NCBI GenBank assembly: GCA_027186245.1
Contig: CP114482.1
Coordinates: forward strand, 30,089,209 to 30,153,208
Length of the DNA: 64,000 nucleotides
Source: Coriaria nepalensis
Taxonomy: Eukaryota; Streptophyta; Magnoliopsida; Cucurbitales; Coriariaceae
Direction: 5' to 3'
A program made the translations under genes and the position numbers. Each line of letters begins with the position of its first letter. The first letter of the stretch is position 1. The notes beneath the pieces were generated by a model. It made no database searches and was not told the DNA's origin. It saw only the letters and a list, made by a program, of their open reading frames with translations. This document shows, piece by piece, positions 1 through 10,759 of the stretch.

Positions 1-418
1 ATGCCGAATTTCATACGAAGTGATTTAGAATGATTTACTGAATAAAAGAGACGCAAAAATGACTTTAAGGGTGAAAAAATGCATAGTTGCCATCAATAGA
101 TCAATTGCAAATTATGCATGAAAGTCGCGTTTTAAATGCAAAAAGAGAATTGGTTCGAAGTTCCTTCAAATAATTTAATGATTGAAAAGACAGAGTGATA
201 TGCTTTTTAATGCTAAAATAATGCATTGTTGTCTTCAATAGATTAATTACAAGTTATGTAAGAAAATAATATTTGAAGGGCGAAAATTGAATTCGTTCGA
301 ACTAATTTAGCATGATTTAATGACTAGAAGAGACTCAGTGACATGAATTTAAGGCGAAACAAATGCATTGTTGCCTATAATAGATCAACTGCAAGTTATG
401 CACGAAAGTCATGTTTAA

Positions 419-554
419 ATGCCGAATTTCATACGAAGTGATTTAGAATGATTTACTGACTAAAAGAGATGCAAAAATATGACTTGAACGTTAAAAAATG
501 CATAGTTGCCATCAATAGATCAATTGCAAGTTGTGCACGAAAGTCGCGTTTTAA
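419..554 (+). repeat. Monomer type A (example)
   Basis: Type A is the shortest monomer, about 136 bp, because it lacks about five bases in its first half compared with B and C. Diagnostic features are GCCGAATTTC at the start, GAGACGCAAAAATATGAC (or the GATGC form seen here) in the middle, AAAAAATGCATAGTTGCC, and GTCGCGTTTTAA at the end. Two haplotypes of the first 20 bases exist in the array: one reads TTTCATACGAAG (as here) and the other TTTCGTTCGAAG. Right of about 49 kb many A monomers also carry an 8-bp deletion. Confidence 0.9.
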
Positions 555-695
555 ATGCAAAAAGAGAATTGGTTCGAAGTGCCTTCAAATAATTTAATGA
601 TTGAAAAGACGGAGTGATATGCTTTTTAATGCTAAAATAATGCATTGTTGTCTTCAATAGATTAATTACAAGTTATGTAAGAAAATAATGTTTGA
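555..695 (+). repeat. Monomer type B (example)
   Basis: Type B is the most AT-rich monomer. It begins GCAAAAAGAGAATTGGTTCG and contains CTTCAAA.AATTTAATGATTG, a GCTTTTTAATGCTAAAATAA stretch and ATGTAAGAAAATAATGTTTG at the end. It differs from A and C in the core (ATTAATTACAAGTTATGTAA instead of ATCAA.TGCAAGTTATGCAC). Recurrent B subtypes serve as markers: TTCTACGTGCC instead of TTCGAAGTGCC, TTTGAAGTTCC with GATATTC, and CTTTAGTAG(G/A)TTAATTGC. Confidence 0.9.
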
Positions 696-837
696 AGGGC
701 GAAAATAGAATTCGTTCGAACTAATTTAGAATGATTTAATGACTAGAAGATGCTCAGTGACTTGACTTTAAGGCTAAATAAATGCATTGTTGCCTATAAT
801 AGATCAACTGCAAGTTACGCACGAAAGTCATGTTTAA
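696..837 (+). repeat. Monomer type C (example)
   Basis: Type C begins AGGGCGAAAATAGAATTCG and contains the EcoRI site, TTTAGAATGATTTAATGACT, GACTCAGTGACATGACTTTA, AAATGCATTGTTGCCT and GAAAGTCATGTTTAA. Two main haplotypes alternate. One pairs GAACTAATTT, ACTAGAAGAGACTCAGTGAC and CCTATAATAG. The other pairs GAATTAATTT, ACTAAAAGAGACTCAATGAC and CCTTCAATAG, and is normally followed by the TTTCGTTCG form of A. Mixed forms also occur, which suggests exchange within the monomer. Confidence 0.9.
708..721. other. Dyad-symmetric EcoRI/TTCGAA element of monomer C (example)
   Basis: At 708-713 lies GAATTC, directly followed by the 8-bp perfect palindrome GTTCGAAC at 714-721. In the other C haplotype the site reads AATTCGTTCGAATT, a perfect inverted repeat with 6-bp arms and a TT spacer. 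The element recurs about once per 419 bp and is one of the least variable parts of C. Function is unknown; a protein-binding site or a tendency to extrude a hairpin would be inference. It would also give an EcoRI ladder of about 419 bp. Confidence 0.8.
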
Positions 838-2513
838 ATGCCGAATTTCATACGAAGTGATTTAGAATGATTTACTGACTAAAAGAGACGCAAAAATATG
901 ACTTGAATGCTAAAAAATGCATAGTTGCCATCAAGGGATCAATTGCAAGTTATGCACGAAAGTCGCGTTTTAAATGCAAAAAGAGAATTGGTTCGAAGTG
1001 CCTTCAAACAATTTAATGATTGAAAAGACTGAGTGATACGCTTTTTAATGCTAAAATAATGCATTGTTGTCTTTAGTAGGTTAATTGCAAGTTATGTAAA
1101 AAAATAATGTTTGAAGGGCGAAAATAGAATTCGTTCGAATTAATTTAGAATGATTTAATGACTAGAAGAGACTCAGTGACATGACTTTAAGGCTAAACAA
1201 ATGCATTGTTGCCTATAATAGATCAACTGCAAGTTATGAACGAAAGTAATGTTTAAATGCCTAATTTCATACGAAGTGATTTAGAATGATTTACTGACTA
1301 AAAGAGACGCAAAAATATGACTTGAACGCTAAAAAATGCATAGTTGCCATCAATAGATCAATTGCAAGTTACGCACGAAAGTCGCGTTTTAAATGCAAAA
1401 AGAGAATTGGTTCGAAGTGCCTTCAAACAATTTAATGATTGAAAAGACTGAGTGATACGCTTTTTATTGCTAAAATAATGCATTGTTGTCTTTAGTAGGT
1501 TAATTGCAAGTTATGTAAAAAAATAATGTTTGAAGGGCGAAAAAAGAATTCGTTCGAATTAATTTAGAATGATTTAATGACTAGAAGAGACTCAGTGACA
1601 TGACTTTAAGGCTAAACAAATGCATTGTTGCCTATAATAGATCAACTGCAAGTTATGCACGAAAGTCATGTTTAAATGCCGAATTTCATACGAAGTGATT
1701 TAGAATGATTTACTAACTAAAAGAGACGCAAAAATATGACTTCAACGCTAAAAAATGCATAGTTGCCATCAATAGATCAATTGCAAGTTATGCACGAAAG
1801 TCGCGTTTTAAATGCAAAAAGAGAATTGGTTCGAAGTGCCTTCAAACAATTTAATGATTGAAAATATTGAGTGATATGCTTTTTAATGCTAAAATAATGC
1901 ATTGTTGTCTTCAATAAATTAATTACAAGTTACGTAAGAAAATAATGTTTGAAGGGCAAAAATAGAATTCGTTCGAATTAATTTAGAATGATTTAATGAC
2001 TAGAAGAGACTCAGTGACATGACTTTAAGGCTAAACAAATGCATTGTTGCCTATAATAGATCAACTACAAGTTATGCACGAAAGTCATGTTTAAATGCCG
2101 AATTTCATACGAAGTGATTTAGAATGATTTACTAACTAAAAGAGACGCAAAAATATGACTTCAACGCTAAAAAATGCATAGTTGCCATCAATAGATCAAT
2201 TGCAAGTTATGCACGAAAGTCGCGTTTTAAATGCAAAAAGAGAATTGGTTCGAAGTGCCTTCAAACAATTTAATGATTGAAAAGACTGAGTGATATGCTT
2301 TTTAATGCTAAAATAATGCATTGTTGTCTTCAATAGATTAATTACAAGTTATGTAAGAAAATAATATTTAAAGGGCAAAAATAGAATTCGTTCGAACTAA
2401 TTTAGAATGATTTAATGACTAGAAGAGACTCAGTGACATGACTTTAAGGCTAAACAAATGCATTGTTGCCTATAATAGATCAACTGCAAGTGATGCACGA
2501 AAGTCATGTTTAA

Positions 2514-5500
2514 ATGCCGAATTTCATACGAAGTGATTTAGAATGATTTACTGAATAAAAGAGACGCAAAAATGACTTTAAGGGTGAAAAAATGCATAGT
2601 TGCCATCAATAGATCAATTGCAAATTATGCATGAAAGTCGCGTTTTAAATGCAAAAAGAGAATTGGTTCGAAGTTCCTTCAAATAATTTAATGATTGAAA
2701 AGACAGAGTGATATGCTTTTTAATGCTAAAATAATGCATTGTTGTCTTCAATAGATTAATTACAAGTTATGTAAGAAAATAATATTTGAAGGGCGAAAAT
2801 TGAATTCGTTCGAACTAATTTAGAATGATTTAATGACTAGAAGAGACTCAGTGACATGAATTTAAGGCGAAACAAATGCATTGTTGCCTATAATAGATCA
2901 ACTGCAAGTTATGCACGAAAGTCATGTTTAAATGCCGAATTTCATACGAAGTGATTTAGAATGATTTACTGACTAAAAGAGATGCAAAAATATGACTTGA
3001 ACGTTAAAAAATGCATAGTTGCCATCAATAGATCAATTGCAAGTTGTGCACGAAAGTCGCGTTTTAAATGCAAAAAGAGAATTGGTTCGAAGTGCCTTCA
3101 AATAATTTAATGATTGAAAAGACTGAGTGATATGCTTTTTAATGCTAAAATAATGCATTGTTGTCTTCAATAGATTAATTACAAGTTATGTAAGAAAATA
3201 ATGTTTGAAGGGCGAAAATAGAATTCGTTCGAACTAATTTAGAATGATTTAATGACTAGAAGATGCTCAGTGACTTGACTTTAAGGCTAAATAAATGCAT
3301 TGTTGCCTATAATAGATCAACTGCAAGTTACGCACGAAAGACATGTTTAAATGCCGAATTTCATACGAAGTGATTTAGAATGATTTACTGACTAAAAGAG
3401 ACGCAAAAATATGACTTGAATGCTAAAAAATGCATGGTTGCCATCAAGGGATCAATTGCAAGTTATGCACGAAAGTCGCGTTTTAAATGCAAAAAGAGAA
3501 TTGGTTCGAAGTGCCTTCAAACAATTTAATGATTGAAAAGACTGAGTGATACGCTTTTTAATGCTAAAATAATGCATTGTTGTCTTTAGTAGGTTAATTG
3601 CAAGTTATGTAAAAAAATAGAGTTTGAAGGGCGAAAATAGAATTCGTTCGAATTAATTTAGAATGATTTAATGACTAGAAGAGACTCAGTGACATGACTT
3701 TAAGGCTAAACAAATGCATTGTTGCCTATAATAGATCAACTGCAAGTTATGAACGAAAGTAATGTTTAAATGCCTAATTTCATACGAAGTGATTTAGAAT
3801 GATTTACTGACTAAAAGAGACGCAAAAATATGACTTGAACGCTAAAAAATGCATAGTTGCCATCAATAGATCAATTGCAAGTTACGCACGAAAATCGCGT
3901 TTTAAATGCAAAAAGAGAATTGGTTCGAAGTGCCTTCAAACAATTTAATGATTGAAAAGACTGAGTGATACGCTTTTTAATGCTAAAATAATGCATTGTT
4001 GTCTTTAGTAGGTTAATTGCAAGTTATGTAAAAAAATAATGTTTGAAGGGCGAAAATAGAATTCGTTCGAATTAATTTAGAATGATTTAATGACTAGAAG
4101 AGACTCAGTGACATGACTTTAAGGCTAAACAAATGCATTGTTGCCTATAATAGATCAACTGCAAGTTATGCACGAAAGTCATGTTTAAATGCCGAATTTC
4201 ATACGAAGTGATTTAGAATGATTTACTAACTAAAAGAGACGCAAAAATATGACTTCAACGCAAAAAAATTCATAGTTGCCATCAATAGATCAATTGCAAG
4301 TTATGCACGAAAGTCGCGTTTTAAATGCAAAAAGAGAATTGGTTCGAAGTGCCTTCAAACAATTTAATGATTGAAAATATTGAGTGATATGCTTTTTAAT
4401 GCTAAAATAATGCATTGTTGTCTTCAATAAATTAATTACAAGTTACGTAAGAAAATAATGTTTGAAGGGTGAAAATAGAATTCGTTCGAATTAATTTAGA
4501 ATGATTTAATGACTAAAAGAGACTCAATGACATGACTTTAAGGCTAAACAAATGCATTGTTGCCTTCAATAGATCAACTGCAAGTTACGCACGAAAGTCT
4601 TGTGTAAAGGCCGAATTTCGTTCGAAGTGATTTAGAATGATTCACTGACAAAAAGAGACGCAAAAATATGTCTTGAACGCTAAAAAATGGATGGTTGCCA
4701 TCAATAGATCAATTGCGAATTATGCATGAAAGTCGCGTTTTAAATGCAAGAAAAGAATTGGTTTGATGTTCCTTCAAACAATTTAATGATTGAAAAGACT
4801 GAGTGATATGCTTTTTAATGCTAAAATAATGCATTGTTGTCTTCAATAGATTAATTACAAGTTATGTAAGAAAATAATATTTGAAGGGCGAAAATAGAAT
4901 TCGTTCGAACTAATTTTGAATGATTTAATGACTAGAAGAGACTCAGTGACATGAATTTAAGGCTAAAGAAATGCATTGTTGCCTATAATAGATCAACTGC
5001 AAGTTATGCACGAAAGTCATGTTTAAATGCCTAATTTCATACGAAGTGATTTAGAATGATTTACTGACTAAAAGAGACGCAAAAATATGACTTGAATGCT
5101 AAAAAATACATAGTTGCCATCAATACATCAATTGCAAGTTGTGCCCGAAAGTCGCGTTTTAAGTGCAAAAAGAGAATTGGTTCGATGTGCCTTCAAATAA
5201 TTTAATGATTGAAAAGACTGAGTGATATGCTTTTTAATGCTAAAATAATGTATTGTTGTCTTCAATAGATTAATTACCAGTTATGTAAGAAAATAATGTT
5301 TGAAGGGCGAAAATAGAATTCGTTCGAATTAATTTAGAATGATTTAATGACTAAAAGAGACTCAATGACATGACTTTAAGGCTAAACAAATGCATTGTTG
5401 CCTTCAATAGATCAACTGCAAGTTACGCACGAAAGTCATGTTTAAAGGCCGAATTTCGTTCGAAGTGATTTAGAATGATTTACTAACTAAAAGAGACCCA

Positions 5501-5864
5501 AAAATATGACTTTAAGGCTAAAAAATGCATAGTTGCTATCAATAGATCAATTGCAAGTTATGCACGAAAGTCGCGTTTTAAATGCAAAAAGAGAATTGGT
5601 TCGAAGTGCCTTCAAACAATTTAATGATTGAAAAGACTGAGTGATATGCTTTTTAATGCTAAAATAATGCATTGTTGTCTTCAATAGATTAATTACAAGT
5701 TATGTAAGAAAATAATATTTAAAGGGCAAAAATAGAATTCGTTCGAACTAATTTAGAATGATTTAATGACTAGAAGAGACTCAGTGACATGACTTTAAGG
5801 CTAAACAAATGCATTGTTGCCTATAATAGATCAACTGCAAGTGATGCACGAAAGTCATGTTTAA
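2514..5864 (+). repeat. Enlarged eight-trimer copy II of the same unit (3351 bp)
   Basis: This copy follows copy I closely from 2514 to about 4510 (first copy 1 to about 1990). It then carries two extra trimers (about 4608-5445) before the final trimer 5446-5864, which matches copy I's last trimer (2095-2513: ATAATATTTAAAGGGCAAAA and AAGTGATGCACG). The length difference, 3351 minus 2513, is 838 bp, exactly two trimers. The two extra trimers resemble 8378-9215, offset 3770 bp, including the marker ATGTCTTGAACG. Confidence 0.85.
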
Positions 5865-6900
5865 ATGCCGAATTTCATACGAAGTGATTTAGAATGATTT
5901 ACTGAATAAAAGAGACGCAAAAATGACTTTAAGGGTGAAAAAATGCATAGTTGCCATCAATAGATCAATTGCAAATTATGCATGAAAGTCGCGTTTTAAA
6001 TGCAAAAAGAGAATTGGTTCGAAGTTCCTTCAAATAATTTAATGATTGAAAAGACAGAGTGATATGCTTTTTAATGCTAAAATAATGCATTGTTGTCTTC
6101 AATAGATTAATTACAAGTTATGTAAGAAAATAATATTTGAAGGGCGAAAATTGAATTCGTTCGAACTAATTTAGAATGATTTAATGACTAGAAGAGACTC
6201 AGTGACATGAATTTAAGGCGAAACAAATGCATTGTTGCCTATAATAGATCAACTGCAAGTTATGCACGAAAGTCATGTTTAAATGCCGAATTTCATACGA
6301 AGTGATTTAGAATGATTTACTGACTAAAAGAGATGCAAAAATATGACTTGAACGTTAAAAAATGCATAGTTGCCATCAATAGATCAATTGCAAGTTGTGC
6401 ACGAAAGTCGCGTTTTAAATGCAAAAAGAGAATTGGTTCGAAGTGCCTTCAAATAATTTAATGATTGAAAAGACTGAGTGATATGCTTTTTAATGCTAAA
6501 ATAATGCATTGTTGTCTTCAATAGATTAATTACAAGTTATGTAAGAAAATAATGTTTGAAGGGCGAAAATAGAATTCGTTCGAACTAATTTAGAATGATT
6601 TAATGACTAGAAGATGCTCAGTGACTTGACTTTAAGGCTAAATAAATGCATTGTTGCCTATAATAGATCAACTGCAAGTTACGCACGAAAGTCATGTTTA
6701 AATGCCGAATTTCATACGAAGTGATTTAGAATGATTTACTGACTAAAAGTGACGCAAAAATATGACTTGAATGCTAAAAAATGCATAGTTGCCATCAAGG
6801 GATCAATTGCAAGTTATGCACGAAAGTCGCGTTTTAAATGCAAAAAGAGAATTGGTCCGAAGTGCCTTCAAACAATTTAATGATTGAAAAGACTGAGTGA
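5865..6900 (+). repeat. Truncated copy III of the left HOR
   Basis: The first two trimers and part of the third match copy I (offset 5864) and copy II (offset 3351), including CTGAATAAAAGAG at the start and GAAGATGCTCAGTGACTTGA near 6612. The match stops in monomer B near 6900, where copies I and II read GATACGC and this one reads GATATGC followed by a different C type. That is where the left HOR family ends. Confidence 0.82.
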
Positions 6901-9084
6901 TATGCTTTTTAATGCTAAAATAATGCATTGTTGTCTTCAATAGATTAATTACAAGTTATGTAAGAAAATAATATTTGAAGGGCGAAAATAGAATTCGTTC
7001 GAACTAATTTAGAATGATTTAATGACTAGAAGAGAGTCAGTGACATGAATTTAAGGCCAAACAAATGCATTGTTGCCTATAATAGATCAACTGCAAGTTA
7101 TGCACGAAAGTCATGTTTAAATGCCGAATTTCATACGAAGTGATTTAGAATGATTTACTAACTAAAAGAGACGCAAAAATATGACTTGAACGCTAAAAAA
7201 GGCATAGTTGCCATCAATAGATCAATTGCAAGTTATGCACGAAAGTCGCGTTTTGAATGCAGAAAGAGAATTGGTTCCAAGTGCCTTCAAACAATTTAAT
7301 GATTGAAAAGACTGAGTGATATGCCTTTTAATGCTAAAATAATGCATTGTTGTCTTCAATAGATTAATTACAAGTTATGTAAGAAAATAATATTTGAAGG
7401 GCGAAAATTGAATTCGTTCGAACTAATTTAGAATGATTTAATGACTAGAAGAGACTCAATGACATGACTTTAAGGCTAAACAAATGCATTGTTGCCTTCA
7501 ATAGATCAACTGCAAGTTATGCACGAAAGTCATGTTTAAATGCCGAATTTCCTAGGAAGTGATTTAGAATGATTTACTGACTAAAAGAGACGCAAAAATA
7601 TGACTTTAAGGCTAAAAAATGCATAGTTGCCATCAATAGATCAATTGCAAGTTATGCACGAAAGTCGCGTTTTAAATGCAAAAAGAGAATTGGTTCGCAG
7701 TGCCTCCAAACAATTTAATGATTGAAAAGACTGAGTGATATGCTTTTTAATGCTAAAATAATGCATTGTTGTCTTCAATAGATTAATTACAAGTTATGTA
7801 AGAAAATAATATTTGAAGGGCAAAAATAGAATTCGTTCGAACTAATTTAGAATGATTTAATGACTAGAAGGGACTCAGTGACATGAATTTAAGGCTAAAG
7901 AAATGCATTGTTGCCTATAATAGATCAACTGCAAGTTATGCACGAAAGTCATGTTTAAAGGCCGAATTTCATGCGAAGTGATTTAGAATGAGTTACTGAC
8001 TAAAAGAGACGCAAAAATACGACTTGAATGATAAAAAATGCATAGTTGCCATCAATAGATCAATTGCAAGTTATGCACGAAAGTCGCGTTCTAAATGCAA
8101 AAAGAGAATTGGTCCCAAGTGCCTTCAAAAAATTTAATGATTGAAAAGACTGAGTGATATGCTTTTTAATGCTAAAATAATGCATTGTTGTCTTCAATAG
8201 ATTAATTACAAGTTATGTAAGAAAATAATATTTAAAGGGCGAAAATAGAATTCGTTCGAACTAATTTAAAATGATTTAATGACTAAAAGAGACTCATTGA
8301 CATGACTTTAAGGCTAAACAAATGCATTGTTGCCTTCAATAGATCAACTGCAAGTTACGCAGGAAAGTCATGTTTAAAGGCCGAATTTCGTTCGAAGTGA
8401 TTTATAATGATTCACTGACTAAAAGAGACGCAAAAATATGTCTTGAACGCTAAAAAATGCATAGTTGCCATCAATAGATCAATTGCAAATTATGCATGAA
8501 AGTCGTGTTTGAAATGCAAGAAGAGAATTGGTTTGAAGTTCCTTCAAACAATTTAATGATTGAAAAGACTGAGTGATATTCTTTTTAATGCTAAAATAAT
8601 GCATTGTTGTCTTCAATAGATTAATTACAGGTTATGTAAGAAAATAATATTTGAAGGGCGAAAATAGAATTCGTTTGGACTAATTTAGAATGATTTAATG
8701 ACTAGAAGAGACTCAGTGATATGATTTTAAGGCTAAACAAATGCATTGTTGCCTATAATAGATCAACTGCAAGTTATGCACGAAAGTCATGTTTAAATGC
8801 CGAATTTCATACGAAGTGATTTAGAATGATTTACTGACAAAAAGAGACGCAAAAATATGACTTGAACGCTAAAAAATGCATAGTTGCCATCAATAGATCA
8901 ATTGCAAGTTGTGCACGAAAGTCGCGTTTTAAGTGCAAAAAGAGAATTGGTTCGAAGTGCCTTCAAATAATTTAATGATTGAAAAGACTGAGTGATATGC
9001 TTTCTAATGCTAAAATAATGCATTGTTGTTTTCAATAGATTAATTACAAGTTATGTAAGAAAATAATGTTTGAAGGGCGAAAAT
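6901..9084 (+). repeat. Heterogeneous trimers between two duplicated blocks
   Basis: Trimers start at 7121, 7540, 7959, 8378 and 8797 (and next at 9216). No repeat above the trimer is evident within this stretch. From 8378 onward the trimers match 4608-5864 at an offset of 3770 bp (nine trimers), sharing ATGTCTTGAACG in A and a B monomer with GGTTTGAAGTTCC. A single A monomer at about 7545-7565 reads TTTCCTAGGAAG, giving an AvrII site not seen elsewhere by eye. No gene-like content. Confidence 0.75.
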
Positions 9085-10759
9085 AGAATTCGTTCGAATT
9101 AATTTAGAATGATTTAATGACTAAAAGGGACTCAATGACATGACTTTAAGGCTAAACAAATGCATTGTTGCCTTCAATAGATCAACTGCAAGTTACGCAC
9201 GAAAGTCATGTTTAAAGGCCGAATTTCATTCGAAGTGATTTAGAATGATTTACTAACTAAAAGAGACGCAAAAATATGACTTTAAGACTAAAAAATGCAT
9301 AGTTGCCATCAATAGATCAATTGCAAGTTATGCACGAAAGTCGCGTTTTAAATGCAAAAAGAGAATTGGTTCCAAGTGCCTTCAAACAATTTAATGATTG
9401 AAAAGACTGAGTGATATGCTTTTTAATGCTAAAATAATGCATTTTTGTCTTTAATAGATTAATTACAAGTTATGTAAGAAAATAATATTTAAAGGGCAAA
9501 AATAGAATTCGTTCGAACTAATTTAGAATGATTTAATGACTAGAAGAGACTCAGTGACATGACTTTAACGCAAAACAAATGCATTGTTGCCTATAATAGA
9601 TCAACTGAAAGTTATCCACGAAACTCATGTTTAAATGCCGAATTTCATACGAAGTGATTTAGAATGAGTTACTGACTAAAAGAGACGCAAAAATATGACT
9701 TGAACGCTAAAAAATGCATAGTTGCCATCAACAGATCAATTGCAAGTTGTGCACGAAAGTCGCGTTTTAAATGCAAAAGGAGAATTGGTTCGCAGCGCCT
9801 TCAAATAATTTAATGATTGAAAAGACTGAGTGATATGCTTTTAATGCTAAAATAATGCATTGTTGTCTTCAATAGATTAATTACAAGTTGTGTAAGAAAA
9901 TAATGTTTGAAAGGCGAAAATAGAATTCGTTCGAGTTAATTTAGAATGATTTAATGACTAAAAGAGACTCAATGACACGACTTTAAGGCTAAACAAATGC
10001 ATTGTTGCCTTCAATAGATCAACTGCAAGTTACGCCCGAAAGTCAAGTTTAAAGGCCGAATTTCGTTCGAAGTGATTTAGAATCATTTACTGACTAAAAG
10101 AGACGCAAAAATATGACTTGAATGCTAAAAAATGCATTGTTGCCATCAATAGATCAATTGCAAGTTATGCACGAAAGTCGCGTTTTAAATGCAAAAAGAG
10201 AATTGATTCGAAGTGCCTTCAAACAATTTAATGATTGAAAAGACTGAGTGATATGCTTTTTAATGGTAAAATAATGCATTGTTGTCTTCAATAGATTAAT
10301 TACAAGTTATGCAAGAAAATAATGTTTGAAGGGCGAAAATAGAATTCGTTCGAATAAATTTAGAATGATTTAATGACTAAAAGAGACTCAATGACATGAC
10401 TTTAAGGCTAAACAAATGCATTGTTGCCTTCAATAGATCAAATGCAAGTTACGCATGAAAGTCATGTTTAAAGGCCGAATTTCGTTCAAAGTGATTTAGA
10501 ATGATTTACTGAATAAAAGAGACGCAAAAATATGACTTTAAGGCTAAAAAATGCATAGTTGGCATCAATAGATTAATTGCAAGTTATGCACGAAAGTCGC
10601 ATTTTGAATGCAAAAAGAGAATTGGTTCGAAGTGCCGTCAAACAATTTAATGATTGAAAAGACTGAGTGATATGCTTTTTAATGCTAAAATAATGCATTG
10701 TTGTCTTCAATAGATTAATTACAAGTTATGTAAGAAAATAATGTTTGAAGGGCGAAAAT
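9085..10759 (+). repeat. Four-trimer duplication, first copy (about 1675 bp)
   Basis: This block matches the next one at an offset of 1675 bp. Shared rare variants fix the pairing: CAACTGAAAGTTATCC at about 9602 and 11277, GAATCATTTACTGAC at about 10080 and 11755, AATGGTAAAATAATGC near 10263 and 11938, and GAATAAATTTAG near 10353 and 12028. The ends are approximate because all trimers are similar. Small differences such as CGCAAAAC versus CGCTAAAC show the copies are not brand new. Confidence 0.78.

Larger units (their letters stand above)
419..837 (+). repeat. Reference trimer (A+B+C), 419 bp
   Basis: This typical trimer serves as the ruler for the array: A is 419-554 (136 bp), B is 555-695 (141 bp) and C is 696-837 (142 bp). 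Hand counts on typical copies give about 33% G+C for A, 27% for B and 34% for C. The three monomers clearly share an ancestor: their second halves align without gaps around the GATCAA..GCAAGTTATG core, while their first halves differ more. Choosing A as the first monomer is a convention; the biological start is unknown. Confidence 0.93.
1..2513 (+). repeat. Six-trimer higher-order repeat, copy I (2513 bp)
   Basis: Six trimers start at 1, 419, 838, 1257, 1676 and 2095. The first is marked by ACTGAATAAAAGAG and an A monomer lacking two bases in CAAAAATGAC; the second by GAGATGCAAA and GAACGTTAAA; the third by GAAGATGCTCAGTGACTTGA. The same markers return in the same order at 2514 and again at 5865. 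The fourth and fifth trimers share a B subtype with CTTTAGTAGGTTAATTGC or GAAAATATTGAG. The left edge is the window edge, so earlier copies may exist. Confidence 0.9.

Noticed and set aside
380..395. Bacterial-type -10 promoter (TATAAT in CCTATAATAG)
   Set aside because: It occurs in most C1-type C monomers at the same place in the repeat, has no matching -35 element or gene downstream, and the array is evidently eukaryotic.
700..730. CENP-B box
   Set aside because: TTCGTTCGAA gives the TTCG....A part of the vertebrate CENP-B box, but the required CGGG at the other end is missing in all monomer types I read. A divergent box for another protein cannot be excluded.
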